DNA of 64,000 nucleotides from Ancylobacter sp. IITR112 (GTDB lineage Bacteria > Pseudomonadota > Alphaproteobacteria > Rhizobiales > Xanthobacteraceae), in assembly GCF_041415945.1 (NCBI RefSeq), contig NZ_JBGCUS010000001.1, positions 4,186,501 through 4,250,500 of the forward strand. Reading direction: 5' to 3'. This document shows positions 57,612-64,000 of this stretch, one piece after another. The notes beneath the pieces were generated by a model. The model did no database searches and had not been told where the DNA came from. It saw nothing but the letters and a program-made list of their open reading frames with translations. How positions within the stretch are numbered: position 1 is the stretch's first letter; every line of letters starts with the position of its first letter. The position numbers were made by a program, and so were the translations under genes.

Positions 57612-59359
57612 GCCTCGCTTCTTCCGATCGCGCCCCCCGGAGCCTGGCTCTGGAGGCCGGCTCCCTTTCGCTGGTGCGCCTTGGCAGCCTCGCCGTGTTC
57701 GCGGCGGTGGCGGTCTTCATCGTGCTGACCTTCCGCGATTACGGCATCAGCAATGACGAGCCGGTCCAGCACACCTATGGCCAGTTGCTGCTGGCCTGGT
57801 ATGCGAGCGGTTTCACTGACGAGCGCGCCTTCCACTATATCAACCTCTATCTCTATGGCGGGCTGTTCGACCTGATCGCGGCCGGCTTGGAGCCCTATGT
57901 GCCGCTGCCGCTCTATGAGTGGCGCCATCTGCTGTCCGCCGGTTTCGGCTTTGTCGGCCTGATTGGCACATGGCGGCTGGCGACGCGCCTTGGCGGCGAG
58001 GGGGCGGGCGTGGTGGCGGTGCTGCTGCTGGCTGTCACCGGCATGTATGGCGGGGCGATGTTCACCCACACCAAGGACGTGCCCTTTGCCGCCGCCATGG
58101 TGTGGAGCCTGTATTTCATCACCGCCTTCGCGGGCGAACTGCCGGCCCGGCCGCGCTGGCGCACCGTGCTCGGCCTCGGCGTGGCGATCGGCTGCGCGCT
58201 GGGGCTGCGGGTCGGCGGGGTGTTCGCGGTTCTCTATCTCGCCGTTACTCTCGGAGCGGCGATGCTGCTGCTGCGCGACATCCGCCTGCCGCTGCGTCTG
58301 CTGCCCCGGCTGATGGTGGCCGGCCTCATCGCGCTCACCCTGATGGCGGCGACCTGGCCCTGGTCGGTGCTTCCCCCGACCAACCTGTTCAAGGCAATGG
58401 GCGCCTTCAGCCATTTCAGCTTCGATCTCAAGACGCTGATCAACGGCCAGTTGCTGCCGATCGACCAGTTGCCGGCGACCTACATGCCGGAATATCTCGT
58501 TATCAAGTTGCCGGAAGTGACGCTGTTCGGCCTGCTGGCCGGGCTGGTGCTGGCGATGTCGGCGCTGGTGGCACGACTGCGTTCGCCGCGGGGTCGGGCG
58601 GGTGTGGCGGGGCAGAAGGTGCTCGTCGCCCTGCCCCTGGGGCTGGCCATCCTCGTGCCGGTCACGGTCGCGGTGCTGACCGATCCGCCGCTCTATAATG
58701 GAATCCGCCATTTTCTTTTCGTGCTGCCGCCGGTGACGGTGCTGGCGGCGCTGGGGCTGGTGGGAGCCTTTCAGGCGCTGCGCCGGCGCGCTCGGCTGGC
58801 GGGGGCGGGCTTCGCCCTGGCGGCGCTGGGGCTGTTCCTGTTCAACGCCTCGGTGCTGTGGCGGCTGCACCCTTACGAATATGTCGCCTATAACCAGATG
58901 GTCGGCGGCACCTCGGGCGCCTGGGGGCGCTTTGAGGGCGATTACTGGTCGTCGAGCCTGCGCGAAGCGGCGCTGACCCTGCGCCATGGCGTCGAGCGCG
59001 AGAAGCCGCCAGCGCATCCCTACAAGGTCTCCGTCTGTGCCGAGGATGTGCAGGCGCTGACTTATCTCGGGCCGCAATTCGAGGCGGTGGAGGAATGGGA
59101 GGATGCCGATTTCATCCTGACCGCGTTCAATGTCGGCTGCGACGCGGCGCCGGGCCTGCCCTATGCGACGGTGAGCCGCATGGGCATAGCCTTCGCTACG
59201 GTGCGTGACCAGCGGCTGCGGCACATGCCTGTGGAGGTGCCGGACCGGGACGATGACGGGCCGGACCTCGACGCGCCCGTCGTGTCGCAGAAGGATGGCG
59301 GGGCGGTGCCTGCCGCCGGCGCGCCGGCCGGTGCTCTGGTCGCCAAAGCCAAGCCGTGA
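57608..59359 (+). CDS. Large multi-pass glycosyltransferase (GT39/GtrC-like)
   Basis: A 583-residue integral membrane protein with about 10-12 helices and a soluble C-terminal part. The early periplasmic loop YGISNDEPVQHTYGQLLL (about residues 37-54) carries the acidic DE motif of C-type glycosyltransferases. MFTHTKDVPFAAAMVWSLYF follows, and the tail after about residue 430 has a Cys-containing globular region and a Pro/Ala end. It would transfer the sugar from the lipid carrier made by the upstream GtrB-like enzyme to an envelope acceptor in the periplasm. It starts with GTG inside the upstream stop (GTGA). Acceptor and sugar are unknown. Confidence 0.85.
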   Translation: MSLASSDRAPRSLALEAGSLSLVRLGSLAVFAAVAVFIVLTFRDYGISNDEPVQHTYGQLLLAWYASGFTDERAFHYINLYLYGGLFDLIAAGLEPYVPLPLYEWRHLLSAGFGFVGLIGTWRLATRLGGEGAGVVAVLLLAVTGMYGGAMFTHTKDVPFAAAMVWSLYFITAFAGELPARPRWRTVLGLGVAIGCALGLRVGGVFAVLYLAVTLGAAMLLLRDIRLPLRLLPRLMVAGLIALTLMAATWPWSVLPPTNLFKAMGAFSHFSFDLKTLINGQLLPIDQLPATYMPEYLVIKLPEVTLFGLLAGLVLAMSALVARLRSPRGRAGVAGQKVLVALPLGLAILVPVTVAVLTDPPLYNGIRHFLFVLPPVTVLAALGLVGAFQALRRRARLAGAGFALAALGLFLFNASVLWRLHPYEYVAYNQMVGGTSGAWGRFEGDYWSSSLREAALTLRHGVEREKPPAHPYKVSVCAEDVQALTYLGPQFEAVEEWEDADFILTAFNVGCDAAPGLPYATVSRMGIAFATVRDQRLRHMPVEVPDRDDDGPDLDAPVVSQKDGGAVPAAGAPAGALVAKAKP

Positions 59360-59367
59360 GGGCGCGC

Positions 59368-59811
59368 ATGAGCGGGGCCGTGCCGGGGTGGAAGGCCGCG
59401 CTGGTCACGCGGCTGCGCCATTTGCTGCTGTTCGCCGCGTTCGGCGGCGTCGGCACGCTGGCGCAATATGCCGTGCTGATCTCGCTGGTTCAGAGTGGCC
59501 TTGCCGGGCCAGTGGCCGGTTCCTGCGCCGGCTTCGTTGTCGGTGGACTGGTGAACTACCAGCTCGGTCGGCGGCTGGTGTTTCGCTCGTCGAAGCCGCA
59601 TGGCGAGGCCATGGCGAAGTTCTTCACCGTCGCCGGGATCGGTCTGGCGCTGAACGCGCTGTTGATGACGCTGCTCACCGGTCCTCTTGCCGCGCCCTAT
59701 CTGCCGGCGCAAATCCTTGTCACCGGGCTTCTGGTGCTCTGGCACTATGCCGGCAATGCCTTGTGGACATTCCGGGCGGCGCACCCGGCGCGGCCTCCGA
59801 AGCAGGGGTGA
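59368..59811 (+). CDS. GtrA family flippase
   Basis: A 147-residue four-helix membrane protein of the GtrA family (LLLFAAFGGVGTLAQYAVLISLV, SCAGFVVGGLVNYQLGRRLVFRSS, then AKFFTVAGIGLALNALLMTLL and ILVTGLLVLWHYAGNALWTFR). The NYQLGRRLVF motif is diagnostic. GtrA is thought to flip the polyprenyl-linked sugar across the inner membrane. The start ATG has GAGGG 5 nt upstream; a GTG overlapping the upstream stop at 59356 is possible. It closes the glycosylation module. Confidence 0.9.
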   Translation: MSGAVPGWKAALVTRLRHLLLFAAFGGVGTLAQYAVLISLVQSGLAGPVAGSCAGFVVGGLVNYQLGRRLVFRSSKPHGEAMAKFFTVAGIGLALNALLMTLLTGPLAAPYLPAQILVTGLLVLWHYAGNALWTFRAAHPARPPKQG

Positions 59812-59861
59812 GTCTTTTCAAGACGGCTTGACTCTCGGCGCGGATGGAGTCGTTTTAGAAG

Positions 59862-59876
59862 GAACAAAACATGAAC
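59862..59876. promoter_or_regulatory. LexA (SOS) box before imuA
   Basis: GAAC-AAAACAT-GAAC matches the alphaproteobacterial LexA consensus exactly (GTTC-N7-GTTC on the other strand). It lies 13 bp before the imuA start. The imuA-imuB-dnaE2 cassette is a known LexA target in this class. Confidence 0.88.
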
Positions 59877-59889
59877 ATATGAGCGCCCC

Positions 59890-60729
59890 ATGGACCCGAT
59901 CCGCGATGTGGCGGCGCTGCGGCAGATGCTCGCCGGGCTGGAGGCGGAGCGTCTACCCGGCGTCGACCAGTACTTCTCCCTCGGCGCCGCGGGCCCCGAG
60001 GCCGGTGGCGTGCGCCTTGCCCGCGGCGCGCTGCATGAGGTGCAGGCGGTGGCGAACGCCGACATGCCCGCCGCCACCGGCTTCGTGCTGGCGCTGGCGC
60101 AGCGCGCCCGACCCGGCGGGGCCGGGGAGGGGCGCCCGCTTGTGTGGGTGCGCCAGGACATGGCGGAGGTCGAGTTCGGCCGGCTCGACGCGCCGGGCTT
60201 CGCCGCGCTCGGGCTGGACCCGGCCCGTCTCCTCCTGGTGCGGGCGCGCGACGGGGCGGAGGTGCTGCGCGCCGCCGGCGATGCGGTGCGTTGCGCCGGG
60301 CTCGGCGGGCTGCTGATCGAGATCTGGGGCACGCCGAAGGCGCTCGACCTCACCGCGACGCGCCGTCTCGGCCTGCGGGCCTCCTCCTCCGGGGTGACGA
60401 GCTTTCTGCTGCACGCCGCTGCGCAGCCGGCTCCCACGGCGGTGGCGACGCGCTGGCGCGTGGCGCCGGCGGCCTCCCTCCCGCTGGAGGGGGACGCGCC
60501 GGGGGCGCCGGCCTTCCGCGCCACCCTGCTGCGCCATCGCGGCGGCGAGGGCGGGCGGCCGGTGGAGGGCGGCGACTGGACATTGGAGTGGGACCATGAG
60601 GCCTGTACCTTCCGCGACCTCGACCCGCTATCTCGCGCTGTGGTTCCCGTTCCTGCCGGCCGACCGGATCGCGCGGCTGCGCCGGAGGCGCGGCGGGGCG
60701 ATGTCCTCGCGCTGCGCCGCGCCGGCTGA
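59890..60729 (+). CDS. imuA: SOS mutagenesis protein ImuA
   Basis: A 279-residue RecA-like-fold protein of the ImuA family (VDQYFSLG near residue 25, GALHEVQAVANADMPAATGFVLALAQRA about 49-76, LVWVRQDMAEVEFGRL about 86-101, ASSSGVTSFLL). It acts with ImuB and DnaE2 in error-prone lesion bypass after DNA damage. The ATG follows an SOS box by 13 bp. The last ~44 codons overlap the start of imuB in another frame (134 bp), and the conserved part seems to end near WTLEWDHEACTF. The remainder may be an unconserved extension. Confidence 0.9.
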   Translation: MDPIRDVAALRQMLAGLEAERLPGVDQYFSLGAAGPEAGGVRLARGALHEVQAVANADMPAATGFVLALAQRARPGGAGEGRPLVWVRQDMAEVEFGRLDAPGFAALGLDPARLLLVRARDGAEVLRAAGDAVRCAGLGGLLIEIWGTPKALDLTATRRLGLRASSSGVTSFLLHAAAQPAPTAVATRWRVAPAASLPLEGDAPGAPAFRATLLRHRGGEGGRPVEGGDWTLEWDHEACTFRDLDPLSRAVVPVPAGRPDRAAAPEARRGDVLALRRAG

Positions 60730-62242
60730 GGGCGGGCGGGCGGCAGCGGGGACGGGGGACGATCCCTTCGCCCCGGCACCGCTGGTCTTCGTCGAGAAGC
60801 TGCAGAACGCGCTGCGCCTCGCCGCGCTCGACCGGGCCGCGCGCCGGGCTGGGCTCGCCCCCGGCCTGACGCTGGCGGATGCGCGCGCCCGCGTGCCCGA
60901 TCTCGCCGTGCTGGATCACGACCCCGCCGCCGATGCGGCCTTTCTGGAGGAGGTGGCGGATGATTGCGACCGCTGGACCCCGCTGGTGGCGCTCGACATG
61001 CCCGATGGCGTGCCGGACGGGCTCATGCTCGACATCACCGGCTGCGCGCATCTCTTCGGCGGCGAGGCGGCGCTGCGCCTCCGCCTGCTCGCCCATCTCC
61101 AGCGCCATGGCCTCGAGGCTCACGCCGTCATCGCCGGCACGCCGGATGCCGCCCGGGCGCTCGCCCGTTCCGGCAAGGGCGGGGTGGTGCCACCGGGCGG
61201 GGAGGCGCCGGCGGTGGCCGGCCTGCCCGTCGCCCGGCTCGGGGTAAGCGCGGACATCGTCACCGGGCTGTCCCGCGCCGGGCTCAAGACCATTGGCGAC
61301 CTTGCCGCCCGCCCCGGCACGCCGCTCGCGGCCCGCTTCGGTGAGGATCTGCTCAGGCGGCTGGCGCGCACGCTCGGGCGCGAGGATGCGCGTCTGGTAC
61401 CGCGCCGCCCGTTGCCGGAATGCATTGCCGAGCGGCGCTTCGCCGAGCCCATCGCCCGCAGTGCCGACATCGAGGCGACGCTCGCCCGGCTGGTCGACGA
61501 TCTCGCCTTGATGCTGGAAGCGCGTGGCGAGGGCGGGCGGGCTTTTGAGGCCAGCTTTTTCCGCACGGATGGCGCCGTACGGCGGCTGCGGATCGAGACC
61601 GCGCGGCCGCTGCGCGACGGCGCGGCGCTCGCCCGGCTCTGGCGCGATCGGATCGAGGCGCTGGCCGACCCGCTCGATCCCGGCTTCGGCTTCGATCTCG
61701 TGCGGCTCGGCGTGTTGCGGGCCGAGAAGCTCACCCCGGCACAGGTGAGCCTCGATGGCCGCGCGGTGGAGGAAGAGGAGGTCGCCGCGCTGATCGACCG
61801 GCTCGCCGTGCGGCTGGGACGCGAGCGGGTGCTGCGCTTCCTTCAGCGCGACACTCACGACCCCGACCGCGCCAGCGCGCTGGTGCCGGCCGGCGCCGCG
61901 CCCGCGCCAGTGCCTGCGCCGACCCTGCCGGACGTGCCGGCGCGCCCGCTCACCCTGTTCGACCCGCCCCAGCCGGTGGAGGCGCTGGCCGAAGTGCCGG
62001 ACGGCCCGCCCTTGCGTTTCCGCTGGCGGCGGGTGGTGCATGAGGTCGCCCGCGCCGAGGGGCCGGAGCGGCTCGCCCCGGAATGGTGGCGCCGGCCCGA
62101 CATGGCACCGACGCGCGATTATTACCGGGTGGAAAACCGCGAGGGCCGGCGCTTCTGGCTGTTCCGCGCCGGCCTTTACGAGCGCAAGGCGCACGGCGAG
62201 GCCGACCAGCCGCGCTGGTTCGTGCACGGCCTGTTTCCGTGA
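60596..62242 (+). CDS. imuB: Y-family polymerase-like protein ImuB
   Basis: A 548-residue ImuB. The N-terminal RYLALWFPFLPADRI (about residues 11-25) replaces the DxD-type catalytic start of active Y-family polymerases. The palm-like part continues with VALDMPDGVPDGLMLDITGCAHLFGGEAAL (about 131-160), and the little-finger region and a Pro/Ala linker precede the C-terminal RRPDMAPTRDYYRVENREGRRFWLF. ImuB is a non-catalytic hub joining the beta clamp, ImuA and DnaE2. A clamp-binding-like LTLFDPP occurs near residue 452. It overlaps imuA by 134 bp and is 7 bp upstream of dnaE2. Confidence 0.92.
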   Translation: MRPVPSATSTRYLALWFPFLPADRIARLRRRRGGAMSSRCAAPAEGGRAAAGTGDDPFAPAPLVFVEKLQNALRLAALDRAARRAGLAPGLTLADARARVPDLAVLDHDPAADAAFLEEVADDCDRWTPLVALDMPDGVPDGLMLDITGCAHLFGGEAALRLRLLAHLQRHGLEAHAVIAGTPDAARALARSGKGGVVPPGGEAPAVAGLPVARLGVSADIVTGLSRAGLKTIGDLAARPGTPLAARFGEDLLRRLARTLGREDARLVPRRPLPECIAERRFAEPIARSADIEATLARLVDDLALMLEARGEGGRAFEASFFRTDGAVRRLRIETARPLRDGAALARLWRDRIEALADPLDPGFGFDLVRLGVLRAEKLTPAQVSLDGRAVEEEEVAALIDRLAVRLGRERVLRFLQRDTHDPDRASALVPAGAAPAPVPAPTLPDVPARPLTLFDPPQPVEALAEVPDGPPLRFRWRRVVHEVARAEGPERLAPEWWRRPDMAPTRDYYRVENREGRRFWLFRAGLYERKAHGEADQPRWFVHGLFP

Positions 62243-62249
62243 GGCGGGG

Positions 62250-64000
62250 ATGAGCGCGCCCTTCTATGCGGAACTCGTCGCCGCTTCGAACTTCTCCTTC
62301 CTGCGCGGAGCGTCCAGCGCGGGCGATCTGGTGGCGCAGGCGCTGATCCTCGGCCAGGCCGGGCTCGGCATCGCCGACCGCAACAGCGTGGCCGGGGTGG
62401 TGCGCGCCCATGCGGCGGTGAAGGAACTCGCCGAGCGTTACGCCGCCTTCTGGACCGCGCGGCGGAACGGGCACCCGCCCCCCGCACCAGCAGGGGTGGA
62501 GGAAGACGATCTTCTTACCCGCGTGTTGCGCCACCGGGCGGAGGCGGCGGCCGATGCCGGGCGCGAGGCGGCGCTACCCTTCACCCTCGCCGTGGGGGCG
62601 CGGCTGGTCTTTGCCGATGGAACCCCCGACATCGTCGCCCATGCGCAGACGCGCGCCGGCTGGGCAAGGCTGTGCCGGCTGCTCACCCAGGGCAATCTGC
62701 GGGTTGGCAAGGGAGAGTGCAGGCTGCTGCTCGACGACCTGCTGGCCGATGCCGGCGGGCTCTCGCTCATCCTGATGCCGCCGGACGATATGCCGGCTAA
62801 TGGGCTTCCGACGCTGATCCCCCTCCTGGCGTCGCTAAAAGAGGCGGCGCCCGGCGCGCTGTGGCTCGGCGCCACGATGCGCCGGCGCGGCACCGACAGG
62901 CGCCGGCTGGCGGGGCTGAAGGCGCTGGGGGCGAAGCTGGGACTGCCGCTCCTCGCCACCAATGACGTGCTCTACCATCACCCCCATGAGCGCGACCTGC
63001 AGGATGTGCTCACCTGCATCCGCGAAGGCGTCACGCTGGAGACGGCGGGGCGGCGGCTGGAGGCCAATGCCGAACGCCACCTGAAAAGCCCGGCGGAGAT
63101 GGCGCGGCTGTTCCGCGCGGCGCCGGAGGCGGTGGAGGAAATCGCAGCCTATCTGGCCTGCCTCGATTTCTCGCTTGGCCAGCTCAAATATGAGTACCCG
63201 CAGGAGCCGGTGCCGCCCGGCTATACCCCGCAGCAGCGGCTGGAGGAACTGACCTTCCAGCGCGCCGCCATCCGCTATCCCGACGGCGTGCCCGACAAGG
63301 TGGAGCGCCAGCTCAAGGTGGAACTGGGGCTGATAGGCGAGCTCGGCTACGCGCCCTATTTCCTCACCATCCGCGACATCGTCGATTTCGCCGAGCGGCG
63401 CGGCATTCTCTGCCAGGGGCGCGGCTCGGCGGCGAATTCCGCCGTGTGCTATGTGCTCGGCATCACCGCCGTCGATCCCGCGACCAGCAATTTGCTGTTC
63501 TCCCGCTTCATCGCCCGCGAGCGTAACGAGCCGCCCGATATCGACGTCGATTTCGAGCATGAGCGGCGCGAGGAGGTGATGCAGTACATCTATGAGCGCT
63601 ATGGGCGGGAGCGGGCCGGCATTGTCGCCACGGTCATTTCCTATCGCCCGAAGAGCGCCATCCGCGATGTCGGCAAGGCGATGGGCCTCACCGAGGACAT
63701 CACCGCCCGCCTCGCCGGCACTGTGTGGGGCAGTTGGGGGCGCGAGATCGACCAGCGCCAGGCGCGCGAGGCCGGGCTCGACCCGTCGAACCCGATGGTG
63801 GCGCGGGCGATCGGCCTCGCCACGCGCCTGCTCGGCTTTCCCCGCCACCTCTCCCAGCATGTCGGCGGCTTTGTGCTGACCCAGCACCGGCTCGACGAGA
63901 CGGTGCCGATCGGCAATGCCGCGATGAAGGACCGTACCTTCATCGAATGGGACAAGGACGATATCGACACACTTGGCCTGCTCAAGGTCGACGTGCTGGC
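62250..64000 (+). CDS. dnaE2: Error-prone DNA polymerase DnaE2/ImuC, partial (N-terminal 583 residues)
   Basis: The 5' part of dnaE2, running off the right edge. The N-terminal PHP domain begins FYAELVAASNFSFLRGASSAGDLVAQA, with ATNDVLYHHPHERDLQDVLTCIREGV (about residues 237-262). The polymerase palm follows with QGRGSAANSAVCYVLGI (about 390-406) and the catalytic Asp pair in PPDIDVDFEHERREEVMQYIY (about 427-447), plus HVGGFVLTQHRLDE. It is the C-family translesion polymerase of the ImuABC mutasome. The ATG is 7 bp after imuB with GGCGGGG upstream. A full-length protein would be about 1050-1100 residues. No frameshift was seen in the visible part. Confidence 0.95.
   Translation, partial: MSAPFYAELVAASNFSFLRGASSAGDLVAQALILGQAGLGIADRNSVAGVVRAHAAVKELAERYAAFWTARRNGHPPPAPAGVEEDDLLTRVLRHRAEAAADAGREAALPFTLAVGARLVFADGTPDIVAHAQTRAGWARLCRLLTQGNLRVGKGECRLLLDDLLADAGGLSLILMPPDDMPANGLPTLIPLLASLKEAAPGALWLGATMRRRGTDRRRLAGLKALGAKLGLPLLATNDVLYHHPHERDLQDVLTCIREGVTLETAGRRLEANAERHLKSPAEMARLFRAAPEAVEEIAAYLACLDFSLGQLKYEYPQEPVPPGYTPQQRLEELTFQRAAIRYPDGVPDKVERQLKVELGLIGELGYAPYFLTIRDIVDFAERRGILCQGRGSAANSAVCYVLGITAVDPATSNLLFSRFIARERNEPPDIDVDFEHERREEVMQYIYERYGRERAGIVATVISYRPKSAIRDVGKAMGLTEDITARLAGTVWGSWGREIDQRQAREAGLDPSNPMVARAIGLATRLLGFPRHLSQHVGGFVLTQHRLDETVPIGNAAMKDRTFIEWDKDDIDTLGLLKVDVL

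Noticed and set aside
57497..59224. A 575-codon minus-strand open frame opposite the membrane glycosyltransferase
   Set aside because: Gln/His/Arg-rich antisense product with no motif; the plus strand encodes a coupled membrane protein.

Overview
This is a GC-rich chromosomal window from an alphaproteobacterium of the Hyphomicrobiales (Rhizobiales). The best pointers are the chvI-chvG-hprK-EIIA(Man)-HPr-ahcY block, a GAAC-N7-GAAC LexA box in front of imuA-imuB-dnaE2, ExoD, SapC, HugZ and DUF983 proteins, and a rhizobial-type dispersed intergenic repeat. Gene style suggests a Xanthobacteraceae-like genome, but the sequence alone does not fix the genus. Nearly all DNA is coding. There is one tRNA (Ser-GGA) and I saw no rRNA or CRISPR.

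Layout. 0.1-6.7 kb (minus): a four-carbon acid-sugar operon with a 3-hydroxyacyl-CoA-dehydrogenase-type oxidoreductase, a GntR/FCD regulator, OtnK kinase, a complete DctP-DctQ-DctM TRAP importer and OtnC decarboxylase. 7.1-8.7 kb: divergent argO/argP-type arginine exporter and regulator. 8.8-10.3 kb: divergent TetR/SDR pair around a 20-bp perfect palindrome. 10.3-12.7 kb: wreckage, with an IS5-type remnant, a truncated amino-acid ABC permease abutting a truncated MocR regulator, an intact 1.2-kb IS3-family element, and a secreted-protein gene cut after 22 codons. 12.7-19.7 kb: a catabolic cluster (flavin hydroxylase, Dabb protein, FAH-family enzyme, SMP-30 lactonase, esterase, SnoaL protein, GntR regulator). 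On its right this cluster is bounded by a 108-bp miniature element sharing the IS terminus. A frameshifted serine recombinase then runs into the 3' end of tRNA-Ser. The 10.3-20.6 kb stretch therefore looks like an eroded genomic island.

From 21 kb on the window is core-like. It holds an RND efflux pair (21.9-26.5 kb), a three-gene transglutaminase / circularly permuted ATP-grasp-alpha-E / transglutaminase operon of unassigned function (26.8-33.6 kb), then sapC, ampG, recR and an NhaD-type antiporter. At 38.4 kb, where rhizobia carry pckA next to chvI, lies a PEP-carboxykinase homologue that kept its P-loop but lost the residues for substrate and metal. The chvIG-hprK-PTS-ahcY block follows, with a perfect SahR-like palindrome before ahcY.

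From 46.7 to 55.5 kb are assorted single genes: a GNAT acetyltransferase, ferredoxin-NADP reductase, a VOC protein, a double-PAS protein with a degenerate GGDEF domain, aldehyde dehydrogenase, a YegD-type Hsp70, ExoD and a DUF983 protein. 55.5-59.8 kb is a glycolipid/envelope module: a ChbG/HpnK-type deacetylase facing a GtrB-like glycosyltransferase, a large membrane glycosyltransferase and GtrA. The window ends in the SOS mutagenesis cassette imuA-imuB-dnaE2, with dnaE2 cut by the right edge.
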